Assembly (NCBI GenBank): GCA_934169575.1
Contig: CAKPOA010000001.1
Location: forward strand, 62,001-126,000
Length of the DNA stretch: 64,000 bases
Direction: 5' to 3'
Origin: an uncultured Clostridia bacterium
GTDB taxonomy: Bacteria; Bacillota; Clostridia; TANB77; CAG-508
Positions 57,146-64,000 of the stretch are shown piece by piece; position 1 is the stretch's first letter, and each line of letters opens with the position of its first letter. Both the position numbers and the translations under genes were made by a program. A model generated the notes under the pieces. That model was not told where the DNA came from, ran no database searches, and saw only the letters and a list, made by a program, of their open reading frames with translations.

Positions 57146-57718
57146 TTGAGTATTTTTTCAAAAAGAATTTTAATAATAATATTAATAATTGTTTCAATAA
57201 TTTTTTTATCAATAATTAATTTTAAAATAAATAATTCAAAAAAATCAGAAATAAATAAAAATCCAGAGCAAGAAATAAATATAATAGAAAATAAAAATGA
57301 AATAAAAAAAGAAAAAATAAATGAGGAAAATAAAAATTATAATTGGTATATAGAAATAAAATCTATAAATTTAAAAGCACCAATTGCAGAAACAACTGAA
57401 ATGAATATATTAGAAGATTATGTTGGACATTTTTCTGAAACATCACTAACCGTAGGGAATATTGGACTTGCAGGGCATAATAAAGGATATAAAAATAATT
57501 ATTTCGAAAATTTAAATAAAGCCAAAAAAGGAGATGAAATTACATATAAATATAATGATTATATAAATAAATATATAATTGATAAAATAGAAATTATAAA
57601 AAATACAAATTGGGATAATTTAGAAAATACAAAAGAAAATAAAATTACTTTAATAACATGTTTAGAAGATAAACCAGAGCACAGATTATGTGTACAGGCA
57701 ACAGAAAAAAATAATTAA
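57146..57718 (+). CDS. Sortase (class D-like)
   Basis: Membrane-anchored transpeptidase that attaches proteins to the wall or links pilins. 190 residues from TTG (GGTGGTG site). N-terminal membrane segment, then the sortase barrel with its catalytic His in GLAGHNKGY, Cys in TLITCLEDKPEH and Arg in EHRLCV. No LPXTG-type substrate is evident in the window. Followed by a GerS-like gene. Confidence 0.85.
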   Translation: MSIFSKRILIIILIIVSIIFLSIINFKINNSKKSEINKNPEQEINIIENKNEIKKEKINEENKNYNWYIEIKSINLKAPIAETTEMNILEDYVGHFSETSLTVGNIGLAGHNKGYKNNYFENLNKAKKGDEITYKYNDYINKYIIDKIEIIKNTNWDNLENTKENKITLITCLEDKPEHRLCVQATEKNN

Positions 57719-57793
57719 AAAATATTTGAAAATAATTAGTATATAAAATATATAAATAGAATAAAAATTAAAAAAAGACTTTAGGAGGTATTT

Positions 57794-58396
57794 ATGAATT
57801 TTAAAAAAATAATTTTTATTTTATTAATAATTTTTTCAGTAATAATTTTTATATTTATTTCAAAAAACATGACTAAAAAAACAAAAAATGGAAACAATAT
57901 GAGTAGTCAAGAGGTTGTAGAAAATGTATTAAATATTAATTCATATAAAGCAAAGGTTACAGTAGAAGTACAAAGTAATAAAAATAAAAATAAATATATT
58001 TTAAAACAAGAATATAATACAGAAAATGGATATATTCAGGAAGTACTTGAACCAGCCAATATTGCAGGAATAAAAATAACAAGAAAAGATAATAATTTAT
58101 TAATAGAAAATTCAAAATTAGATTTAAAAACAATTTTTGAAAATTATGAAGGATTAGAAAATAATTGTTTAGATTTATATAATTTTATAAATAAATATAA
58201 ATCAGAACAAAATTCTATTTTTGAGGAAAATGAACAAGAAATAAAATTAAAAATAAAATCAAATAATAATAAATATCAAGAAAATGAAATATTGTACATA
58301 AATAGAGAAAAAATAATTCCAACAAAATTATTGGTACAAGACAATAACAATAATATAACAATAATCATAGAATATAATGAAATAGAATTAAATTAA
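57794..58396 (+). CDS. GerS-like germination-associated membrane protein
   Basis: A 200-residue protein with an N-terminal hydrophobic segment and a LolA/LolB-type beta fold (SYKAKVTVEVQSNKNKNKYILKQEY region, YIQEVLEPANIAGIKI). The arrangement resembles GerS-family proteins of clostridia, where a copy is needed for cortex change and germination. No lipobox Cys follows the hydrophobic segment, so a membrane anchor is more likely than a lipid anchor. Next to ndoA, as is often seen. Confidence 0.65.
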   Translation: MNFKKIIFILLIIFSVIIFIFISKNMTKKTKNGNNMSSQEVVENVLNINSYKAKVTVEVQSNKNKNKYILKQEYNTENGYIQEVLEPANIAGIKITRKDNNLLIENSKLDLKTIFENYEGLENNCLDLYNFINKYKSEQNSIFEENEQEIKLKIKSNNNKYQENEILYINREKIIPTKLLVQDNNNNITIIIEYNEIELN

Positions 58397-58453
58397 AAAT
58401 TCTATCTACAACTATATAGACTTTAAAAATATGCTAATAGTAGGAGTGAGATT

Positions 58454-58804
58454 ATGACAATAAAAAGAGGAGATATGTTTTATGCAGATTTAAGTCCTGT
58501 AGTTGGTTCTGAACAAGGTGGAATAAGACCTGTTGTAATAATACAAAATGATTTAGGAAATAAATATAGTCCTACAGTGATTGCAGCAGCAATTACTTCA
58601 CAAACAAATAAAACTAAATTACCTACTCATATAGAAATACAAGGAAATACTAAAGGGTTAAAAAATGATTCTGTTATTTTAACAGAGCAAATTAGAACTA
58701 TTGATAAGAGTCGACTAAAGGAAAAAATTGGTCATATTGATGATATAAAAATAATGAATAAAATAAATAATGCACTGGGTGTGAGTTTCGGCTTAGACGA
58801 ATAA
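58454..58804 (+). CDS. ndoA: MazF-family endoribonuclease EndoA
   Basis: A 116-residue ribosome-independent mRNA interferase with [30 protein letters not shown] and [13 protein letters not shown], the conserved MazF set. The antitoxin gene (ndoAI) usually precedes it, but the 57 bp upstream hold only a leader. The gene has GGAGTGAG as its site. Confidence 0.92.
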   Translation: MTIKRGDMFYADLSPVVGSEQGGIRPVVIIQNDLGNKYSPTVIAAAITSQTNKTKLPTHIEIQGNTKGLKNDSVILTEQIRTIDKSRLKEKIGHIDDIKIMNKINNALGVSFGLDE

Positions 58805-58816
58805 TGTGTTATTATA

Positions 58817-58868
58817 TAAAAGCTGCAAAAATTAATATATTAAATTATTTTTTGCAGCTTGAATTTTT
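58817..58868. terminator. Bidirectional terminator
   Basis: Stem AAGCTGCAAAAA/TTTTTGCAGCTT between the converging ndoA and HD-GYP genes. Confidence 0.75.
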
Positions 58869-58873
58869 TCAAA

Positions 58874-59830
58874 TTATACTTTTAAATTTTTAATTATTTT
58901 TTTCTCATTTAATAATTTATTTATTTTTTCTTTTCTTATAGTATAAGCCTCTTGGTATTCAGAAATGATTTTTTCAACATTTTCTGGTTGTTCATTTGTA
59001 ATTAAATACATTTTTCCATATTCTAAGAAATATTCACGTTTATTTTCTGATTTTGCACTTTTCATTTTATCGAAATATTTTTTAGCTTTATTTAATCTGT
59101 CGATATTATCAAGTAAATAATACATATATTCTTGAAGATTATAAATCTCAAAAGAAATATCATCAAGAACAACTTTCAATAAAGCTTTTACAATAATTTT
59201 ATTATTTTTTCCATATTTAGTATCGTTATCTTGATGATGAGCATTATCAACTATTATTTTTAATGTATCAGATTTTTTAGGTTTAGTATTTTCTATTAAA
59301 ATTTTTAATGTATCTGAAATATCAATATGTGATTTATATTGCCTTTTGCTTACAATTGCATCATATTCATCAGCAACACGAATTATTTGTCCTTCATATG
59401 GAATATCTTCTTTTGTTAAGTGATTAGGATATCCTGAACCATCAAGTGCTTCATGATGATATAATGGACCTGCAGAATATGGTCGTAAAGCATCATCACG
59501 AATACACATATTATAACCAATTGTTGTATGTGTTTTCATGATTTCGTATTCTTCATCTGTTAATTTTGAGGGTTTTTGTAAAATTTCAGGTGGTATAAAT
59601 AATTTACCTAAATCATGTAAATATGCACATAATGTGCAATATTCTGTAAAACCTTTTGAGCAATGTAAATAACTACAAAGTCTGCATGTTATAGCAGCTA
59701 CATTTTCACAGTGTTTTCTTGTAAAAACATCTAAATTGCTTAAAGCATTTAATTGTGCTTGCATTGTTTGATTTAAATTGTATGATTTAAGCATCGTTCT
59801 ATCATAAAAATCATAAGTTTCTTGTTTCAA
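58874..59830 (-). CDS. HD-GYP domain protein (cyclic-di-GMP phosphodiesterase-like)
   Basis: A 318-residue cytosolic protein. The HD motif is in AYLHDLGKLFIP and the GYP in HHEALDGSGYPNHL, with RVADEYDAIVSKR after it, all metal or substrate motifs of the family. A helical C-terminal extension (about 190-318) includes TPR-like stretches. No receiver or sensor domain. The Cys-rich segment CRLCSYLHCSKGFTEYCTLC before the HD is unusual. Confidence 0.85.
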   Translation of the reverse strand: MKQETYDFYDRTMLKSYNLNQTMQAQLNALSNLDVFTRKHCENVAAITCRLCSYLHCSKGFTEYCTLCAYLHDLGKLFIPPEILQKPSKLTDEEYEIMKTHTTIGYNMCIRDDALRPYSAGPLYHHEALDGSGYPNHLTKEDIPYEGQIIRVADEYDAIVSKRQYKSHIDISDTLKILIENTKPKKSDTLKIIVDNAHHQDNDTKYGKNNKIIVKALLKVVLDDISFEIYNLQEYMYYLLDNIDRLNKAKKYFDKMKSAKSENKREYFLEYGKMYLITNEQPENVEKIISEYQEAYTIRKEKINKLLNEKKIIKNLKV

Positions 59831-59944
59831 ATTTTTTCTCCTTTTATTACAAATATATTACAACCTTAGATTAAAATTGTAATATAATTATACTATAAAT
59901 ATATTTTTTATTCAAGTTCTTATTGACAATTAAATACAGAAAAT

Positions 59945-60090
59945 ATATAATAACTATTGCAAATTAAAATAAAAAATAAATAAAAAAAATAAATAAAAAA
60001 ATAAATAAAAAAATAAATAAAAAAAATAAATAAAAAAATAAATAAAAAAAAATAAATAAAAAAAATAGATAAAAAAATAAATAAAAAAAT
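59945..60090. repeat. (AAATAAAA)n low-complexity tract before addB
   Basis: About 130 bp of AAATAAATAAAA-type units with no G or C. It ends 17 bp before the addB start at GGGGTG. It may affect spacing or local melting. No gene on either strand is credible. Confidence 0.8.
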
Positions 60091-60107
60091 AAAAAAGGGG
60101 TGATCAG

Positions 60108-63100
60108 ATGAGTTTAAAAATAGTATACGGAAGAGCTGGAACTGGCAAAAGTGAATATATATATAATGAGGTAAATAAAAAAATAAATGATGGAAAAAAA
60201 ATATATATAATAACACCAGAACAATTTTCATTTACTGCAGAAAAAAAATTAATGGAAAATAAAAAATCAATAATAAATGCAGAAGTAATAACATTTAATA
60301 GATTAGCATATAGAGTAATAAATGAAATTGGAGGAGTAAAAAATAATTTATCAAAATCAGGAAAAGCAATGTTAATATATTCTATTTTACAAAATGAAAG
60401 AAATAATTTAATATTTTTAAATAAATCAGATGAAAATATAGATTTATGTATGAGATCAATTTCAGAATTTAAAAAACATGGAATATTAATAAATGATTTA
60501 AAAAATGAAAAAGAAAAAATAAATGATAAATATTTAAAAAATAAATTAAATGATTTAATTTTAATTTATGAAAATTTTGAAAAAAAAATAAAAAATAATT
60601 ATATTGATGAAACAGATTTATTAACTATTTTATCAGAAAGTATAGATAAAGTAAATTTATTAAATAATTCAGAAATATATATAGATGAATTTTCAGGATT
60701 TACGGAACAAGAATATTTAATAATAAAGAAATTAATTAAAATTGCAAATAATGTTACAATAACATTTTGTGTAGATAATTTAGAATTAAATACAAACCCA
60801 AATACTGATATTTTTTATCCAAATAAATTAACATATAAAAAAATAATTAATTTAATAAATAATAATGAAAAAATAGAAAAAATTAATTTAAATAATTTTT
60901 ATAGATTTAAAAATGAAGAATTAAAATATATAGAAAAATATTTATTTAATACAAAAATAGAAAAATATAATTTAGAAAAAAATAATATTAATTTATTTTT
61001 AGCAAAAAATCAATATACGGAAATAGAAAATATAGCAAAAAAAATAAATATATTAATTAAAGAAAAAAATATAAGATTTAAAGATATTTCAATAATAACA
61101 AAAAATATAGAAAAATATTCAGGAATAACAAAAGCTATTTTTGAAAATTATAATATTCCAATATTTATTGATGAAAAAAAAGATTTGAATCAAAATATAA
61201 TTGTACAATATATTTTATCAATATTAAATATTTATATAAATAATTATTCTTATGAATCAATATTTAATTATTTAAAAACAGGTTTTTTAGATATAGATGA
61301 AAATGACATTTTTAAATTTGAAAAATATTGTATTAAATATGGAATAAAATATAATAAATTTAAAAAAGATTTTAATTTAGGAATAAATGAAAAAAATAAA
61401 GAAAAAATTAATTATTTAAATGAAATTAGAAAAAAAATAATTAATCCATTAATTAATTTAAAAAATAAAATTGATAATGAAAAAAATGCAAAAAATATTT
61501 CAAAAGAATTTTATTTATTTTTAATTAATCAAAAAATAGAAGAAAAAATAAAAAATAAAATAAAAAAATTAAATAAAAATAATTTTTTAGATTTAGCAAA
61601 AGAATATGAAGAAACATTTAAAATAATAATAAATATTTTAGATGAAATAAATATTATTTTTAATGAAGAAAAAATTACAATTGATAAATTTAATAAAATA
61701 TTAAAAGTTGGATTAAAAAATAGTGGTTTAGGAAAAATACCTACAATGCAGGATCAAGTAATAATGGGAGATGTAGATAGGTCAAGGAGCCGTAAGACGA
61801 AAGTAGTTTTTATAATAGGTTTAAATGATGGAGTATTTCCAAGTGTAAATAAAAATGAAGGATTTTTTAATGATGAGGATAGAGAATTTTTAAAAAATGA
61901 TGGAATAGAACTTGCAAAAGGAACTTTAGAAAATATATATGATGATAATTTTAATATTTATAAAACATTTACAATTGCAGAAGAAAAATTATTTTTATCT
62001 TATTCATCTTCTGATAGTGAGGGGAAATCTTTAAGACAATCAAATTTAATTACAAAAATAAAAAAAATATTTCCTAATTTAATAGAAGAAAGTGATGTAA
62101 CATTAAAAGAAGAAAAAATAGAATTAATTAATGAAAAAAAATTATATGAAGAATTAATTTTAAAAATAAATAAAATTAATTCTGAAGAAAAAATAGAAAA
62201 ATTATTTTTTATTATTTTTAAATATTTTGAAAAAAATAATAAATATAATAAATTATTAAAAAATAATTTAAAATATATTAATTATAATTTTAGTGAAAAT
62301 ATTAAAAAAGAAAATATAAATAAATTATATGGAAATAATTTAGAAACAAGTATTTCAAAATTAGAAAAATATAATTCATGTCCTTTTTCATATTTTTTAC
62401 AATATATTTTAAAATTAAAAGAAAAAGAAGAATTAAAAATTCAAAGTTTAGATACAGGGTCATTTATGCATGATGTAATAAATTCTTTTTTTGAAGAAAT
62501 AAATAATAGTGAAAATAATAATTTAAAAAATATTTCTGATGAAAAAATAGAAGAAATAATAAATAAAATAATTGATGAGAAATTACAAAAAAATAATAAT
62601 TATATTTTTAATGCAACAGAAAAATATAAATTATTAGTAATTAGATTAAAAAGAATAATAATTAAATCTTTAAAATATATTATTCAAACTTTAGTACAAA
62701 GTGAATTTAATTTATCTGGAACTGAAGTTGAATTTTCTGAAAAGGGAAAATATAAACCAATTATATTAAATCTCGAAAATGGTAAAACCGTAGAAATTAC
62801 AGGGAAAATTGATAGAATAGATACAGCTACAAAAGATGGGAAAAATTATGTTAGAATAATTGATTATAAATCATCTGTAAAAAATTTGGATTTTAATAAT
62901 ATTTATGCTGGATTACAATTACAATTAATTACTTATTTAGATGCAGTTTGTAAAATCGAAGATTTAATTCCAGCTGGAATATTATATTTTAATTTATTAG
63001 AGCAAATAATAAATTCAAATAAAAAATTAACAGAAGAAGAAATAGAAAATAAAATAAAAAATAATTTTAAAATGAAAGGTTTAATTTTGGCAGATGTTAA

Positions 63101-63458
63101 AGTTGCAAAAATGCATGATATTAATTTAGAATCTGGAAATTCAGAAATAATTCCTGCATATATTGATAAAACTGGTAATTTAAGTCCGAAAAAAAGTAGT
63201 ATTGTTACAGAAAAACAATTTAATGAATTACAAGATTATATTAATTTAACAATTAAAGAAATTGCAAAAGAAATATTTAATGGAAATATAGAATTAAAAC
63301 CATATTATCAAAATAAAAAAACATTTTGTGATTATTGTTCATATAAAAAAATGTGTGGATTTAATTCTGGAATTTGTAAGAAAAAATATAAATATATTAA
63401 TAAATATTCAAAAGATGAGATTTTAGAAAAAATAAAAAATACAGATGTGCAAAATTAA
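60108..63458 (+). CDS. addB: ATP-dependent helicase/nuclease subunit AddB
   Basis: One half of the AddAB recombination enzyme that resects DNA ends. The 1116 residues have Walker A YGRAGTGKSEY at the start, IITPEQFSFTAEK, an inner GDVDRSRSRKTKVVFIIGLNDGVFPS helicase motif (around 555-580), ITGKIDRIDTA and RIIDYKSSVK nuclease motifs, and a four-Cys cluster (CPFSYFLQ, then CDYCSYKKMC and GICKK near the end) for the iron-sulphur site. addA does not follow within the window, which is unusual. Confidence 0.95.
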   Translation: MSLKIVYGRAGTGKSEYIYNEVNKKINDGKKIYIITPEQFSFTAEKKLMENKKSIINAEVITFNRLAYRVINEIGGVKNNLSKSGKAMLIYSILQNERNNLIFLNKSDENIDLCMRSISEFKKHGILINDLKNEKEKINDKYLKNKLNDLILIYENFEKKIKNNYIDETDLLTILSESIDKVNLLNNSEIYIDEFSGFTEQEYLIIKKLIKIANNVTITFCVDNLELNTNPNTDIFYPNKLTYKKIINLINNNEKIEKINLNNFYRFKNEELKYIEKYLFNTKIEKYNLEKNNINLFLAKNQYTEIENIAKKINILIKEKNIRFKDISIITKNIEKYSGITKAIFENYNIPIFIDEKKDLNQNIIVQYILSILNIYINNYSYESIFNYLKTGFLDIDENDIFKFEKYCIKYGIKYNKFKKDFNLGINEKNKEKINYLNEIRKKIINPLINLKNKIDNEKNAKNISKEFYLFLINQKIEEKIKNKIKKLNKNNFLDLAKEYEETFKIIINILDEINIIFNEEKITIDKFNKILKVGLKNSGLGKIPTMQDQVIMGDVDRSRSRKTKVVFIIGLNDGVFPSVNKNEGFFNDEDREFLKNDGIELAKGTLENIYDDNFNIYKTFTIAEEKLFLSYSSSDSEGKSLRQSNLITKIKKIFPNLIEESDVTLKEEKIELINEKKLYEELILKINKINSEEKIEKLFFIIFKYFEKNNKYNKLLKNNLKYINYNFSENIKKENINKLYGNNLETSISKLEKYNSCPFSYFLQYILKLKEKEELKIQSLDTGSFMHDVINSFFEEINNSENNNLKNISDEKIEEIINKIIDEKLQKNNNYIFNATEKYKLLVIRLKRIIIKSLKYIIQTLVQSEFNLSGTEVEFSEKGKYKPIILNLENGKTVEITGKIDRIDTATKDGKNYVRIIDYKSSVKNLDFNNIYAGLQLQLITYLDAVCKIEDLIPAGILYFNLLEQIINSNKKLTEEEIENKIKNNFKMKGLILADVKVAKMHDINLESGNSEIIPAYIDKTGNLSPKKSSIVTEKQFNELQDYINLTIKEIAKEIFNGNIELKPYYQNKKTFCDYCSYKKMCGFNSGICKKKYKYINKYSKDEILEKIKNTDVQN

Positions 63459-63475
63459 TTTGAAAGGGAGAAAAA

Positions 63476-64000
63476 ATGATTAAACCTAAAAAAATAAATT
63501 TTGGTGATACAATTGGTGTTGTTGCACCGTCTAATCCCATAATTGGAGATAATATAGAAGAAATAAATTTAGCAAAAAAGAAAATTGAGAATTTGGGATT
63601 TAAAGTTGAATTTTCTAAAAATTTATTTTCAAATACAAATATATATAGTGCAACACCTGAAGAAAAGGCAGAAGATATAAATAATATGTTTGCAGATAAA
63701 AATATAAAAATGATTTGGTGTGCAAAAGGTGGACAAAATTCAAATTCTGTTTTTGATTATTTAGATTATAATTTAATTAAAAAAAATCCTAAAATTATTT
63801 GCGGATTTAGTGATATAACATCAATTACAAATGTTATAAATTTAAAAACAGGGCTTATAACTTTTTGTGGTACAAATTTTAAAACAGTTGCAACAGATGA
63901 AACTGATTATAGTTTAAAACAAGTTTTAAATAGATTTGTTTACGGAAATCTGGATTTAGGGGATTTTGATGATGAGTTTGAAACTATAAATAGTGGAATT
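63476..64000 (+). CDS. LD-carboxypeptidase (peptidase S66 family), 3' end outside window
   Basis: The first 175 residues start MIKPKKINFGDTIGVVAPS after AAAGGGAG. The nucleophilic Ser region is expected near ICGFSDIT (GxSDxT, here CGFSDITSI) and WCAKGGQNSNSV matches the family's conserved GG. These proteins trim LD-bonds in murein peptides or give microcin C immunity. The catalytic Glu/His lie outside the window. Confidence 0.85.
   Translation, partial: MIKPKKINFGDTIGVVAPSNPIIGDNIEEINLAKKKIENLGFKVEFSKNLFSNTNIYSATPEEKAEDINNMFADKNIKMIWCAKGGQNSNSVFDYLDYNLIKKNPKIICGFSDITSITNVINLKTGLITFCGTNFKTVATDETDYSLKQVLNRFVYGNLDLGDFDDEFETINSGI

Noticed and set aside
59920..60231. Minus-strand frame of 103 residues before addB
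   Set aside because: It is a translation of the AAATAAA repeat into Phe/Ile/Tyr runs; not a gene.

Overview
This window is the replication-origin region of a very AT-rich, low-GC Gram-positive bacterium. The gene order yidC-rnpA-rpmH | dnaA-dnaN-recF-gyrB, the soj-spo0J-rsmG-mnmG-mnmE-jag block, and tadA-ffs-dnaX-ybaB-recR are classic Firmicutes arrangements. YpeB, an alpha/beta SASP and a GerS-like protein point to an endospore former. I infer an uncultivated gut-type member of the Clostridia; there is no rRNA gene here to settle this.

Layout. 1-6568 (minus): a type IV secretion/conjugation-like operon with three VirB2/TrbC-type pilin paralogues, a PrgI/VirB3-type protein, a VirB4 split into two genes, and a VirB6/TrbL-like protein running off the left edge. 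6763-6992: two tRNA-Ser. 7122-16359 (minus): DUF4446, spo0J, soj, rsmG, mnmG, mnmE, jag, yidC, yidD, rnpA, rpmH. 16600-18550: a bipartite oriC around dnaA, with DnaA boxes and DnaA-trios. 18615-23701 (plus): dnaN, a triplicated intergenic repeat, recF, gyrB. 24257-27593: a second split VirB4 pair plus an unknown gene. 27807-41619: an accessory region with a guanine deaminase, a PIN-GNAT-PUA / XRE / ASCH cluster, tandem integrative-element remnants at a tRNA-Pro gene (duplicated att core, iterons, RepA_N-like initiator, TnpV, Nudix and nuclease remnants), an orphan AgrC-like kinase, yqeK, tRNA-Arg(ACG), an acyl-CoA ligase and two orphan genes with consensus promoters. 41875-46090: tadA, SRP RNA, dnaX, ybaB, recR. 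46252-51812: a VirB8-like / PrgK-like cell-wall hydrolase / VirB8-like trio. 52073-58804: a diacylglycerol glycosyltransferase, ypeB, SASP, murF, sortase, GerS-like, ndoA. 58874-64000: HD-GYP, addB, an LD-carboxypeptidase (partial).

Two points deserve attention. First, three otherwise intact conserved genes (VirB6-like at 1156, mnmE at 13782, glycosyltransferase at 52277) are each broken in exactly the same way: one extra C directly before a conserved Gly GGN codon, which puts a CGG codon in the zero frame. By manual scan these are the only zero-frame CGG codons I find in the conserved genes of the window, and the only CGN-reading tRNA seen here has anticodon ACG, which should not read CGG. 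This suggests a CGG-linked +1 recoding event (or quadruplet CGGN read as Gly), although three accessory ORFs carry in-frame CGG without needing a shift. Second, the type IV-like genes sit in three clusters between housekeeping genes around the origin. They include two split VirB4 pairs, three pilins and a three-domain wall hydrolase, with no relaxase or coupling protein visible, so they look like a chromosomal machine rather than a plain conjugative element.
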